Source of the DNA: Acidobacteriota bacterium
Lineage (GTDB): Bacteria > Acidobacteriota > Terriglobia > Terriglobales > Acidobacteriaceae
DNA: 64,000 nucleotides
NCBI GenBank assembly: GCA_013289795.1
Contig: JABCZH010000001.1
Coordinates: forward strand, 1 to 64,000
Reading direction: 5' to 3'
Positions 34,476 through 43,288 of the stretch are shown piece by piece; the first letter of the stretch is position 1; each line of letters starts with the position of its first letter. The notes beneath the pieces are model-generated. The model saw only the letters and a list, made by a program, of their open reading frames with translations. It ran no database searches and had not been told where the DNA came from. The position numbers and the translations under genes were made by a program.

Positions 34476-36074
34476 CTATGTCAACCGGATCGCCTTGGCC
34501 CGCGCGATTGCCGGCACCTTCCTGAGCGCAGCCAGAACTCGGTCAGGCACAGTCCCGTCCACGTGCACTACTGCAATCGCCTCGCGCTTCCCAGCCGGCC
34601 CGTTTCCCGTCCGCCGCCCCAGCGAGAAATCGGCAATATTGATCTTGTGGTCGCCAAGAATCGTGCCCACTTTGCCAATCACGCCGGGCACATCGCGGTT
34701 GCTGAGGAAAATCAAGTTCCGTTCCAGCGGCGCTTCTACCTCGATTCCATCCACATGCAGCAAGCGCGGCGTCTGGCCATGCAACACTGCGCCCTTGACC
34801 ATGTGTTCCTCGGTCTGAGTCTTCATAACGATGGAAAGCACGCTGCCCGCGCCGCCAGTCGAGGTCTTGGCCTTGCGCGCCTCATGCACCCGCAGCCCGC
34901 GCGAAGCGGCGATGGCCGCTGCATTCACCAGGTTGGCTTTCTCTTCCAGCGCCTCGTTCAGAATGCCCTTGATCGCGGCGTTGCGGATCAAATCCGTTTT
35001 CCATTCCGCGATATGCCCGCTGTACCGCAACGAAATCTCTTCCAGCGCTCCCTCGCTGACTTGGGCAAGGAATGAGCCTAGCTTCTCCGCCAGCACGATG
35101 TAGGGCTGCAGTTCCACAAACTCGTCGTGCGACACTGAAGGAACATTCACCGCATTTTGGATCACGCCACTCTTCAGATACTCCTTCACTTGCAACGCAA
35201 TCTGATAGCCCACCGCCTCCTGCGCCTCAAAAGTTGACCCGCCGATATGCGGTGTCAGAATCACGTTGTCCAACGAAGCCAGCGGCGAATTCTTCAACGG
35301 CTCTTCGGCAAAGACGTCCAATGCGGCTCCCGCGACCTGGCCCTGCTTCACTGCCTGGGCCAACGCTGCCTCGTCAATCAGTTCGCCGCGCGCGCAGTTC
35401 ACCAGCCGCACACCCCGCCTCATCTTCCTTATCGTTTCTGCGTTGATCATCTCCGTGGTCTGGGGCGTGAGGCCAACGTGCAGAGTCACATAGTCCGCGG
35501 CGGCGTAGAGTTCTTCCAAACTCGCCATCCGGATCCCTTGCTCTTTTGCAACCACGACCGAGACGAAGGGATCATGGCCCACAATTTCCATCTCGAACGC
35601 CCGGGCGCGGCGTGCAACTTCCATCCCCACTCGCCCCAGACCGACGATGCCCAGTGTTTTGGCGCGCAGTTCCGTTCCTTGCAACGATTTCTTTTCCCAT
35701 TTGCCGCAATGCATCAGGTCGTTGGCCCGGCACAAGTGACGCGCCATAACCAGCATCATGGCCAGTGTGTGTTCGGCCACGGCCACGGCGTTCGCGCCGG
35801 GCGTATTCATCACCGCGATACCCTGGCGAGTGGCGGGATCTAGGTCAATATTGTCCACGCCCACGCCGGCCCGGCCGATCACTCGCAGCTTGCGCGCCTT
35901 GGACAGCAACTCCGCATTCACTTGCACCGCCGAGCGCACGATCAGCGCATCCGCCGACTCGAGTTGCGCCCCGAGGCCACCCTCCATGTTGTCGGGCGTT
36001 ATCACGACCCAGCGCGGCTCGCGCAGCAGGTCCACAGCAGAGGCGGAGATTTTTTCAGCTACGACAATCTTCAT
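34476..36074 (-). CDS. serA: D-3-phosphoglycerate dehydrogenase (long form)
   Basis: A 532-residue NAD-dependent enzyme that oxidises 3-phosphoglycerate at the start of serine synthesis. The Rossmann motif is GIVGLGRVGMEVARRA, and the catalytic His is in LTPHIGGSTFEAQ. The C-terminal half includes the allosteric substrate-binding domain and an ACT domain (VPGVIGKVGTILGDHKINIADFSLGR) that binds serine for feedback control. It is the second gene after a class V aminotransferase, 46 bases upstream on the same strand. Confidence 0.96.
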   Translation of the reverse strand: MKIVVAEKISASAVDLLREPRWVVITPDNMEGGLGAQLESADALIVRSAVQVNAELLSKARKLRVIGRAGVGVDNIDLDPATRQGIAVMNTPGANAVAVAEHTLAMMLVMARHLCRANDLMHCGKWEKKSLQGTELRAKTLGIVGLGRVGMEVARRARAFEMEIVGHDPFVSVVVAKEQGIRMASLEELYAAADYVTLHVGLTPQTTEMINAETIRKMRRGVRLVNCARGELIDEAALAQAVKQGQVAGAALDVFAEEPLKNSPLASLDNVILTPHIGGSTFEAQEAVGYQIALQVKEYLKSGVIQNAVNVPSVSHDEFVELQPYIVLAEKLGSFLAQVSEGALEEISLRYSGHIAEWKTDLIRNAAIKGILNEALEEKANLVNAAAIAASRGLRVHEARKAKTSTGGAGSVLSIVMKTQTEEHMVKGAVLHGQTPRLLHVDGIEVEAPLERNLIFLSNRDVPGVIGKVGTILGDHKINIADFSLGRRTGNGPAGKREAIAVVHVDGTVPDRVLAALRKVPAIARAKAIRLT

Positions 36075-36079
36075 GATTT

Positions 36080-36108
36080 ATCCGTGCCGATCCGTGAACA
36101 TCCGTGGC
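36080..36108. repeat. Interspersed MTCYGYG repeat, ATCCGTG variant
   Basis: Three ATCCGTG units at exact 10-bp spacing (separators CCG and AAC), ending GGC. It lies in the 46-base gap between the aminotransferase and serA, so it may be part of their mRNA. Confidence 0.8.
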
Positions 36109-36120
36109 TGGTCTTGGGGC

Positions 36121-37302
36121 TCACTTGCGTGCAACCATCGCAGTTTTCGCATAAACCTCCTGAGCCGCTCCCACCGCCGCACCATACTCGACCTTGCGTC
36201 GCGCCCCTGCCATCACATGCTCCAGCGCAGCCAGTATCCCGATCGTATCGAGATAGTCGTAATAGCCGAGGTGCGCGATGCGGAACAGTTTGCCCTTCAT
36301 CTCCGCTTGCCCATTCGCGACCACCGCACCGAAGACCTCGCGGAACTGCTTGACCATCGCACTCGAGTCCACGCCATCGGGAGCTTGAATCGCAGTAAGC
36401 GCGGCCGCCGGACACGTCGGAGCAAACAGCTCAAGCCCCAGAGCCTTCGCCCCAGCCCGCGTCATCTCGGCTGCCAGCTCTGCGTTCTCGATCAACGCCA
36501 CGCGGCCCGCGGCTACGTCTCCGTTTCCCATCTGCCGAATGAAGTCCAGCGCCGCGGCCAATGCGGCGAACAACGACGTCGCCGGCGTGAACGCAGACTC
36601 GCCCTTGGCTGCAGCTTTTCTCTCTTTGCGGAAATCGAAGTAGTAGCGCGGAGACTTAGCGGTCTCCATCCGTTTCCAAGCGCGCTCGCTGACGGCGCAA
36701 TAAGCAAGTCCCGGCGGGATCATCAACGCCTTCTGCGAGCCTCCGATGATCACGTCAATCCCCCAGCCATCCACATCAAACCGCGTCGTGCCCAGGCCAG
36801 TTATGCCGTCCACCACCAGCAATGTGTCATCACCGCTCTTCCGCACCAGCCGGGCAATCGCCTCCACATCATGCCGCGCCCCCGTCGAACTCTCGGTCGC
36901 CTGCATGTAAATGGCGCGCATATCCGCAGTCAGCTTCCCGCGAATCGCGTCCAGCGAAAACGTCTCGCCATATGGTGCGCTGACCACCTCGACCACGCAT
37001 CCGAAAGCCTGCGCCAGATCCCGCCAACGTTCGCCGAACTTGCCCGCACTGAGCACCAGAACTTTGTCGCCGGGGGAAGTCAGGTTCGAGACACAACCTT
37101 CCATCACGCCCGTCCCCGAAGACGCCAGCACCAGCACATCGTTCTTCGTGCCGATGAACTCCTTCATGTCGGACAACACGCGCGCATACAGCGCCCGAAA
37201 ATCGGCTGTGCGATGGTGCATGGCAAACGATGCCATCGCGGTCTGGGCCGAAGGAAGAATAGGTGTCGGGCCGGGAGTAAAGAGACGATTCTTGCGCAGC
37301 AT
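36121..37302 (-). CDS. Class V aminotransferase, probable phosphoserine/serine aminotransferase
   Basis: A 393-residue PLP enzyme. The start MLRKNRLFTPGPTPILPS is the signature of the alanine-glyoxylate/serine-pyruvate group. The PLP lysine lies in IDVIIGGSQKALMIPPGLAY, and VVDGITGLGTTRFDVD holds the cofactor-binding Asp. The immediate neighbour is serA, so the likely role is transamination of 3-phosphohydroxypyruvate from glutamate, replacing SerC. That role is inferred from context, and glyoxylate aminotransferase activity is the alternative. I used the ATG at 37302; the longer reading lacks support. Confidence 0.87.
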   Translation of the reverse strand: MLRKNRLFTPGPTPILPSAQTAMASFAMHHRTADFRALYARVLSDMKEFIGTKNDVLVLASSGTGVMEGCVSNLTSPGDKVLVLSAGKFGERWRDLAQAFGCVVEVVSAPYGETFSLDAIRGKLTADMRAIYMQATESSTGARHDVEAIARLVRKSGDDTLLVVDGITGLGTTRFDVDGWGIDVIIGGSQKALMIPPGLAYCAVSERAWKRMETAKSPRYYFDFRKERKAAAKGESAFTPATSLFAALAAALDFIRQMGNGDVAAGRVALIENAELAAEMTRAGAKALGLELFAPTCPAAALTAIQAPDGVDSSAMVKQFREVFGAVVANGQAEMKGKLFRIAHLGYYDYLDTIGILAALEHVMAGARRKVEYGAAVGAAQEVYAKTAMVARK

Positions 37303-37382
37303 GAGGATGTGTCCTAGTTTACCCCACGAGCCACGCTGCAATGGCCGCCGTAGAGACGCAGCTTGCCGCGTCTGCTTCCCGC

Positions 37383-37388
37383 TATAAT
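37383..37388 (+). promoter_or_regulatory. Consensus -10 box placing the start site at the yqeY ATG
   Basis: A perfect TATAAT is followed by six bases and then ATG, so the predicted first transcribed base is the A of the start codon at 37395. There is no SD before that ATG. The -35 region is weak. Confidence 0.5.
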
Positions 37389-37394
37389 CCATCC

Positions 37395-37853
37395 ATGAGC
37401 ATGATCGAGCAGATTCAGAAGGACATCACTACGGCCATGAAGGCCCGCGAGGAGCACCGCCTCTCTACTCTGCGCATGGTGAAGACCGCCCTCAAGAACC
37501 GCGAGATCGAAAAAATGGCTCCGCTCGACGACAAGGAATCCCAGCAAGTGCTCAGCACGCTGATCAAACAGCGCAAAGAATCCGTCGAGCAGTTCCTAAA
37601 AGGCGGCCGCAAAGAAATGGCGGACAAAGAGGCCGCCGAAATTGTCCTGATCGAAGCCTACCTGCCTAAAGCCGCCACCGAAGAGCACATTGCAGCCGGA
37701 GTCAAAGCTGTAATCGCAGAAATGGGTTCGCCCACGATAAAGGAAATGGGCACCGTGATGAAGAATGTCATGGCCCGCTTCACCGCCGAAGGCATTCGGG
37801 TAGATGGAAAAGTGGTCAGCGATGCCGTCAAGCGTGAATTGACTCCAAAATAG
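37395..37853 (+). CDS. yqeY: GatB/YqeY domain protein
   Basis: A 152-residue YqeY protein, related to the tail of the GatB amidotransferase subunit. Family features include MIEQIQKDITTAMKAREEHRLSTLRMVKTALKN at the start and IVLIEAYLPKAATEEHIAAGVKAVI. The role is uncertain; proposed links are to tRNA-dependent amidation or tRNA binding. The gene appears leaderless. It is followed after 12 bases by a secreted beta-propeller gene. Confidence 0.9.
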   Translation: MSMIEQIQKDITTAMKAREEHRLSTLRMVKTALKNREIEKMAPLDDKESQQVLSTLIKQRKESVEQFLKGGRKEMADKEAAEIVLIEAYLPKAATEEHIAAGVKAVIAEMGSPTIKEMGTVMKNVMARFTAEGIRVDGKVVSDAVKRELTPK

Positions 37854-37865
37854 CGAGGGAACCAC

Positions 37866-38915
37866 ATGTCTGAAGCGCGACCGCGCAAGGAACGGCGTCT
37901 CAGATTCCTTTTCTCTCTAATTGGCTGCGCATTGTTTTTCGCTGCCGCTCCTCGGTATGCTGCGGCCCAGTTCAAGACCTGGGTCATGGCCAAGCTCCCC
38001 GACACACCCGAGGGTCTCGGCGTCGATTCGCGCGGCAACCTCTACGCGACCCTGATGCATATTGGGGAAGTCGTCATGCTCAAGGATGACGGCAGCTACG
38101 ATCACATCGCCTGGGTACCCTCGAAGGAAGAAAGCGGAATGGGAGATCTGATCGGACTCGACCTCGACCAGTCTGGCAACATCTACGTCGCATACACCGG
38201 CCACTCGAAACGCGACTTTAGGCAGGACTTGGGAAATCCGTTCCATCCCGCTTGCCGCGACGCCACGGTGACCAGCTCCGGCGTCTATAAGATCGAAGCC
38301 AAGACACGCCAAGTGACGCCGCTCGCGACCAAAGCGGAAGGCTGGCCATTCTGCTATCCCGACGATGTTGCCATCGATTCGAACGGCAACGTGTACATGA
38401 CCGACCTCACCTACTCGGGAATTTGGAAAATTGCACCGGACGGCAAGAAGGTGGACCTATGGTCGGCACACTCTCTGCTCAATTGGTCCCCCAAGCCTTA
38501 TTCGGGATTTCCCCTCGGCGTCAATGACCTCGTGCTCGATAAGCAACAGAAGAACATCTATGCAGTCACCGACGGCGATCCCCTGGTACTCAGGATTCCG
38601 ATCAAGGACGACGGGACGGCCGGTGAACCCGTGGCCCTGCCGTACGGGTTTTCGGCATTCGACGGCATCGAACTCGACGCCAAAGGAAACATCTACGTAT
38701 CTGAGCTTTTGCTAAACCAGATTTGGGTGCTTTCGCCCGACGGTTCCCAACGCATCCTGATAGCAACCAAGCAGAACGCGCCGCTCGACAACAATACCAG
38801 CCTGGTTATGAAAGGAGATGTCCTCTGCACAGCAAACCTCGGCTTCACCCACGCCACACCCGAGGAGGCTGACCGCACCGTGGTCTGCATGAAAGGCTTC
38901 CCAGTGCCGAAATAG
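37866..38915 (+). CDS. Exported SMP-30/NHL-like beta-propeller protein
   Basis: A 349-residue protein with a signal peptide (basic start, then FLFSLIGCALFFAAAPRYAAAQ). Repeating blades have the form GLGVDSRGNLYATL, GLDLDQSGNIYVAY, DVAIDSNGNVYMTD and GIELDAKGNIYVSE. This pattern is shared with gluconolactonase-like and NHL propellers. It probably binds or hydrolyses a small ligand in the periplasm, but no catalytic set is clear. Confidence 0.82.
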   Translation: MSEARPRKERRLRFLFSLIGCALFFAAAPRYAAAQFKTWVMAKLPDTPEGLGVDSRGNLYATLMHIGEVVMLKDDGSYDHIAWVPSKEESGMGDLIGLDLDQSGNIYVAYTGHSKRDFRQDLGNPFHPACRDATVTSSGVYKIEAKTRQVTPLATKAEGWPFCYPDDVAIDSNGNVYMTDLTYSGIWKIAPDGKKVDLWSAHSLLNWSPKPYSGFPLGVNDLVLDKQQKNIYAVTDGDPLVLRIPIKDDGTAGEPVALPYGFSAFDGIELDAKGNIYVSELLLNQIWVLSPDGSQRILIATKQNAPLDNNTSLVMKGDVLCTANLGFTHATPEEADRTVVCMKGFPVPK

Positions 38916-38963
38916 TGGGTCAGAACACACGATACTTAGAAGAGCCTTCGGACCAACGCGATA

Positions 38964-39845
38964 TCACTTGCTCCTCTGCAACTCCCGATACGCCTCGCTC
39001 TTCGACACGCCCATCTCCTTCGCAATCTTCTTGAGCGCAGCCTTTTCGTCCAGCTTTTCGTCGTTCATTAGTTGCTCAAGTCGTTGGCGCAGGCTCGCTC
39101 GCGACGGCACAGCTTTCTTCTCCGTCTCCTCTGCCTTACCAATAATCAGCGTGATCTCGCCCTTGACATCGCCCCGCGCCTTCAACGTCTCCAGCACATC
39201 CCTCGCATGCCCTCGCAAGAATTCCTCATGCAGCTTTGTGACTTCGCGCGCCACCACTACATGCCGCAACGCTCCCAGCACCTCGACAATGTCTTCCAGC
39301 GCTTCTTTCACCCGGTGGGGAGCTTCATAGAACACCTGCGTTCGCGGCGAGTCGCGCACGCTTTCCAGTAGCGCCCGTCGCTGACCCTGCTTCGCCGGGA
39401 GAAATCCGCTGAAGCGAAAGGCATCCGTCGGCAAGCCACTCGCCACCAGCGCCGCCAGAAAGGCTGATGCACCAGGAATTGGCACCACCGGCACGCGATG
39501 CCGAATCGCCAATCCAATCAGCCGAAACCCCGGATCCGATATTCCCGGCATGCCCGCGTCCGTCACCAGCGCGATGCGAGCCCCCTGCTCCAGATCAAGC
39601 ACCAACTCCGGCGCTCGCGTCAGCTCGTTGTGTTCGTGGTAACTCGTGGTCCGCGTACCTATGCCGTAATGATTTAGCAGCTTCTGTGTTTGCCGGGTGT
39701 CTTCGCAGGCAATCACATCGGCTTCCTTCAACACTCGCACCGCCCGCAGCGTGATGTCTTCCAAGTTCCCAATCGGCGTCGCCACCAGATACAGTCCGGG
39801 CGCCAAGGGGTTGGTAGCTCCCGCCGGCGGCTTTTCACTCGTCAT
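38964..39845 (-). CDS. rsmI: 16S rRNA (cytidine(1402)-2'-O)-methyltransferase
   Basis: A 293-residue tetrapyrrole-methylase-fold enzyme that methylates C1402 in the ribosomal P-site region. RsmI signatures are LYLVATPIGNLEDITLRAVRVLKEADVIACEDTRQT, ALVTDAGMPGISDPG and PGASAFLAALVASGLP. I prefer the ATG at 39845 (MTSEKPPAG); two upstream starts (39872, 39878) are in frame. A TAGACT box seven bases before the chosen ATG could make this gene leaderless too. Confidence 0.94.
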   Translation of the reverse strand: MTSEKPPAGATNPLAPGLYLVATPIGNLEDITLRAVRVLKEADVIACEDTRQTQKLLNHYGIGTRTTSYHEHNELTRAPELVLDLEQGARIALVTDAGMPGISDPGFRLIGLAIRHRVPVVPIPGASAFLAALVASGLPTDAFRFSGFLPAKQGQRRALLESVRDSPRTQVFYEAPHRVKEALEDIVEVLGALRHVVVAREVTKLHEEFLRGHARDVLETLKARGDVKGEITLIIGKAEETEKKAVPSRASLRQRLEQLMNDEKLDEKAALKKIAKEMGVSKSEAYRELQRSK

Positions 39846-39885
39846 GGAGCCGAGTCTACCATCCGATTGCATAAGCACTTGAAGT

Positions 39886-39908
39886 CCTCTGTGCCCTCTG
39901 TGGTGAAG
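39886..39908. repeat. Interspersed MTCYGYG repeat, CTCTGTG variant
   Basis: Two CTCTGTG units at 9-bp spacing ending in GGTGAAG, a shortened copy. It lies in the divergent region between rsmI and the DUF486 gene. Confidence 0.65.
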
Positions 39909-39937
39909 AATTAACGAATTGGTAGAAAATAGACGAC

Positions 39938-40267
39938 ATGACCACCATCATCCTTCTCACCATCTCCAACATCTTCATGACCTTCGCCTGGTACGGCCAC
40001 CTGAAATACCGCCACGCGCCGCTGTTCAAGGTCATTCTGATTAGCTGGGTCATTGCCTTCGCGGAATATTGTTTCCAGGTCCCGGCCAACCGCATCGGTT
40101 CCTACGAGTTCACCGCCGCCCAGCTCAAGACCATTCAGGAAGTCATCACCCTGACGGTGTTCTCGGTCTTCTCCATCTTGTATCTCAAGGAACCGATGCG
40201 ATGGAACTACGCGGTCGGTTTTGTCATGATGGTGGCTGCCGTCTTCGTGATCTTCAAGAAATGGTAA
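39938..40267 (+). CDS. DUF486-family small membrane protein
   Basis: A 109-residue protein with four predicted transmembrane helices. It matches the DUF486 pattern: IFMTFAWYGHLKYR at the start, SWVIAFAEYCFQVPANRIGSYEFTAAQLKTIQE in the middle and FVMMVAAVFVIFKKW at the end. The family is related to small drug/metabolite transporters, but its substrate is unknown. AAAATAG-like sequence precedes the ATG and no SD is visible. Confidence 0.92.
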   Translation: MTTIILLTISNIFMTFAWYGHLKYRHAPLFKVILISWVIAFAEYCFQVPANRIGSYEFTAAQLKTIQEVITLTVFSVFSILYLKEPMRWNYAVGFVMMVAAVFVIFKKW

Positions 40268-40361
40268 GCCCAGCCCGCAACCGCCCCGCAAAATTGACGG
40301 CAGAGAAGCGCACACCCTAGAATCAAAACAGAATCGAGAGGCAGAGTTAATCTAGGAGTCC

Positions 40362-40679
40362 ATGCCACTTTACGAATACGAGTGTCAGAAGTGCCACCAT
40401 CGCTTCGAGCGTATCCAAACGTTCGCGGCGCGTCATACGAAGAAATGTCCGGAATGCGGCGGTCCAATCAAGCAAATGATCTCCGCTCCCGCCGTGCAAT
40501 TCAAAGGTTCAGGATGGTACGTGACCGACTACCCTAAGAAGTCGTCGGGCGAGTCAGCGTCCTCCTCCGAAACTAGGTCGAAGTCCGATTCGAAAAATGA
40601 ATCCAGTTCGAAGTCCGAATCCAAAAAAGACGAAAAGCCGAAGTCGGAATCCTCAAGCAAGAAGACCGAAAAAAAGTGA
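40362..40679 (+). CDS. FmdB-family zinc-ribbon protein with low-complexity tail
   Basis: A 105-residue protein. The first 55 residues are a zinc ribbon (MPLYEYECQKCHHRFE...KKCPECGGPIKQMISAPAVQFKGSGWY) as in FmdB-type regulators. The last 45 residues are a Ser/Lys/Glu repeat (KSDSKNESSSKSESKKDEK) of no fixed fold. FmdB-like proteins are annotated as regulators, with little direct evidence. AGGAG precedes the ATG closely. Confidence 0.92.
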   Translation: MPLYEYECQKCHHRFERIQTFAARHTKKCPECGGPIKQMISAPAVQFKGSGWYVTDYPKKSSGESASSSETRSKSDSKNESSSKSESKKDEKPKSESSSKKTEKK

Positions 40680-40750
40680 GCGGATGCTCGACCTCCCGAG
40701 TCCTGTTCAATATCCGCAAGGAAACTCTCTGTTCGTCCGACCTCGCGAGC

Positions 40751-41833
40751 CTACTGCGGCGTCAACAGGAACGCATGGTTCTCCCCGTTGATGGTGCCGT
40801 AACCCGTAATCTGTCCAGAATTGTTAATCCAATTCGCCAGCACCAGTACCCACCCAGAGTTGGGAGGGATCAGGCTATTCAGGTCCTTCATGCCGCCCTT
40901 CTGGGTCCAGATCATGGCGTCGCTGGTACTCGTGACCGTGTTTGAAAATCCCACGATTTGGTTCGAGTCATTAATATCGTAGGCAGCGCTGCTCGTGCCA
41001 CCAGGCAAGGTCCCGAGGTTGTGAATCTTCCCGCTCGGGTCCCACGCTACGGTCACGAAGTTCGACCCGCTGGTGGAACTGTTGGAATAACCGGCGATCA
41101 CTCCCGACGCGTTAATCCCTTGCGCGTTACTAAGCGTGCCGCCGAGAAGTGCTCCCAGATCTTTGGCACCCTTGGTTGTAACCCGAAAACCATGGTATTC
41201 CCCAGAACTGAGCACGGCTAACCCAGCCCCTTCGTTGCTATTGTTGACGTAGCAACACAAAGTGACCACCGCCCCGGGAACAGTCGGTAATAGGAGGATC
41301 TTGTAAGTGTTCCCGCTCTTGATCCACGCAATGGGAACGATTACTGACGGGTTGGCGCCGGAGTTGGAGGAGCCGGTGATTATGCCCTTAGAAGTTATTC
41401 CACCCGCAAGACCGTAGGTTGCACCCGGCAGGGTGGGCAGGGCGGTCATGCCAGTACTCTTCGTCCAGATAAAAGGGGCACTATTGCCTGAACTGTTTAC
41501 AGATATACCGGTGACTTGGTCGGAGTCACTGACGTACAAAGCCTCGCTGAAAACGTCACCGATGTTCAGTACGCCCAGGTCCTGCATGGTACCGTTGCTC
41601 CAGAAGAACGCATGGCCGGGGAAAGCCTCGGTACAGGGAAACCCGCTGATGTCGGAGGTGTCGGCACAGCCCACTACGTGGCCGGAAGAGTTAACTGCGA
41701 TGCCCTCGCTCGCCGTGTCGCCAGACAACACGCCCAGGTCAGTCACAGAGTAGGTCTGCGCTGTGGCTATAGAAGACAACGTTGTTAACGCAATCACCAG
41801 AATGATTCCTACGCAACCATCGTTCTTTCGCAT
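40751..41833 (-). CDS. Secreted HAF-repeat protein
   Basis: A 360-residue protein with a signal peptide (VGIILVIALTTLSSIATAQ). It has about eight HAF repeats, each close to DLGVLSGDTASEGIAVNSSGHVVG, with the typical HAF triad in GHAFFWSNG and NHAFLLTP at the end. The fold is expected to be a beta-propeller outside the cell. Function unknown. A GGAGGAG SD lies upstream. A second HAF-like gene is at 58.7 kb. Confidence 0.9.
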   Translation of the reverse strand: MRKNDGCVGIILVIALTTLSSIATAQTYSVTDLGVLSGDTASEGIAVNSSGHVVGCADTSDISGFPCTEAFPGHAFFWSNGTMQDLGVLNIGDVFSEALYVSDSDQVTGISVNSSGNSAPFIWTKSTGMTALPTLPGATYGLAGGITSKGIITGSSNSGANPSVIVPIAWIKSGNTYKILLLPTVPGAVVTLCCYVNNSNEGAGLAVLSSGEYHGFRVTTKGAKDLGALLGGTLSNAQGINASGVIAGYSNSSTSGSNFVTVAWDPSGKIHNLGTLPGGTSSAAYDINDSNQIVGFSNTVTSTSDAMIWTQKGGMKDLNSLIPPNSGWVLVLANWINNSGQITGYGTINGENHAFLLTPQ

Positions 41834-42178
41834 GGAAATTCTCCTCCAGTTCAGAGCTCAAGAAATTGTCTTAGGATTCGATCGGCCGACTGCTCTCGGC
41901 TCGACAGGCAACAGCGGGGGGAGCTGCCCACGGCCCGAGCGCAGGGGATTTTCCTCCGCCGTGAACGGGAAGTCAAGAGCGACTTTTCGTGGAACTCGCT
42001 TGCAGTCTGATCAGAATGAAAGCAGGCCGGTGGCAAAAAACAGGCTGGCAGTCGCCGAAGTCGTTCCTTCACAAATACTTGCCGACCGTCGGGGCCGAGC
42101 CCTCAGCCCCACCGGAACGCGGTTCACGGTTTCGATTTATCTGCGCTTTTCTGCGGAGTCAGCGGCTGGTATCAGAGG
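41834..42178. other. Intergenic region with one repeat and no gene
   Basis: The 345 bases between the HAF gene and the IPT/TIG gene contain no convincing ORF. The right end (42139-42166) holds a diverged ATCTGCG-type MTCYGYG repeat whose last unit is AGCGGCTG, ending about twelve bases from the IPT gene stop. The left end holds the HAF gene SD. I see no terminator with a T-run. Confidence 0.5.
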
Positions 42179-43072
42179 CTAGAACTTCATCCCGCCGATG
42201 TCTGTAAACTCCGCCTCCTGCCAGCGGTCTGAGGGAAAATACCAGTTACTGGCGCCAGCTTCATGACTGTTTCCGGGTCCGTACTCGACCGTCGGATTGC
42301 GCCAATAATCCATTCCCATTTGCAACAATGCGCCAGGAGAAATTTTGACTCGCGCCTTCACCGTGCAACCCTCCAAATGCCCGCTAGGCAAAGCCTGGCG
42401 GGGAGACAGCGGCCAGAAGTGCCAGACTTTGTCAGGACGCTGTCCCACGCGCAAAGTCACCGCATGATTTGCAAGATCGAGCGTCATCGGCAGGGGCTCA
42501 TGATCGTTGATTCCAAACCATGGATTGCGCCGGTAGAGACCGCCGCGCAGGCCGCCGCGGTCGTCGTTGAGCACGACCTCGCGGCCATCCGCCAGGCAGG
42601 AAAGCTGGGTCCACCCGACTGCAACGGTCGCCGACGCATATCCCGAAACCCGCGTATCGGCAATCGCAATTCCCCACAGCAGGACGGACGAAAATCCCTC
42701 CGGAGCAGGCATCGAATTTACATACCCGGCCTTATAGCTCGCTTCATCCGGCACCCGCGGATCGCTCAGCACAACAAACGGAAACGGACTGGCCGCTCGC
42801 GCCTGCGGCGTGATAAGCGTAATAACCGACGTTGCCGTCCGATGCGGCACAATCGCTACTAACTCCTCGGACGACACGATCTTGAAATCAGCGTCGGTTG
42901 TGTGAAAGACCACTCGCTTCACTTCCTTCAGATTTCTGCCCGAGATCTCAACCCGCGTGCCTTCCGGCCCACCAGTTGGCGAGATTTGAATGATCTCAGG
43001 CGTCTCGCCGGATCCCGCAATACCGAATCCCGATACCAGCAAAAATGCGGCCAAGAAGACATGCTCTTTCAT
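42179..43072 (-). CDS. Secreted IPT/TIG-domain protein
   Basis: A 297-residue protein with a signal peptide (MKEHVFLAAFLLVSGFGIAGSG). Residues about 25-105 form an IPT/TIG immunoglobulin-like domain (PEIIQISPTGGPEGTRVEISGRNLKEVKRVVF). The rest is unassigned, with aromatic-rich strands (GGLYRRNPWFGINDHEPLPMTLDLANHAVTLRVG) resembling a carbohydrate-binding beta-sandwich. I use the ATG at 43072; a GTG lies directly before it. Function unknown. Confidence 0.78.
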   Translation of the reverse strand: MKEHVFLAAFLLVSGFGIAGSGETPEIIQISPTGGPEGTRVEISGRNLKEVKRVVFHTTDADFKIVSSEELVAIVPHRTATSVITLITPQARAASPFPFVVLSDPRVPDEASYKAGYVNSMPAPEGFSSVLLWGIAIADTRVSGYASATVAVGWTQLSCLADGREVVLNDDRGGLRGGLYRRNPWFGINDHEPLPMTLDLANHAVTLRVGQRPDKVWHFWPLSPRQALPSGHLEGCTVKARVKISPGALLQMGMDYWRNPTVEYGPGNSHEAGASNWYFPSDRWQEAEFTDIGGMKF

Positions 43073-43086
43073 CACCCCACCTGCTC

Positions 43087-43134
43087 TTCTCCGCGTTCTC
43101 TGGGCGACGTTTCTCTGCGCCCTCTGCGATCAGC
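43087..43134. repeat. Interspersed MTCYGYG repeat, CTCYGCG variant
   Basis: CTCCGCG, CTCTGGGCG, CTCTGCG and CTCTGCG units, the last two at 9-bp spacing, ending ATCAGC. It lies in the divergent region between the IPT gene and the CADD-like gene. Confidence 0.55.
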
Positions 43135-43288
43135 TTTTGGACTCTTCCCATTCATTATTCTCCCAATCCCACCCGCCGCCACCGTCGCCCGCACAAAATA
43201 CCCGAACCAATTCCCAAAACAAGAATTCCTCACCCCCAGTTGCCACACTGCTCCGCGCCTCGTATATTGTTTCTTTCCGGAGGCCGCC

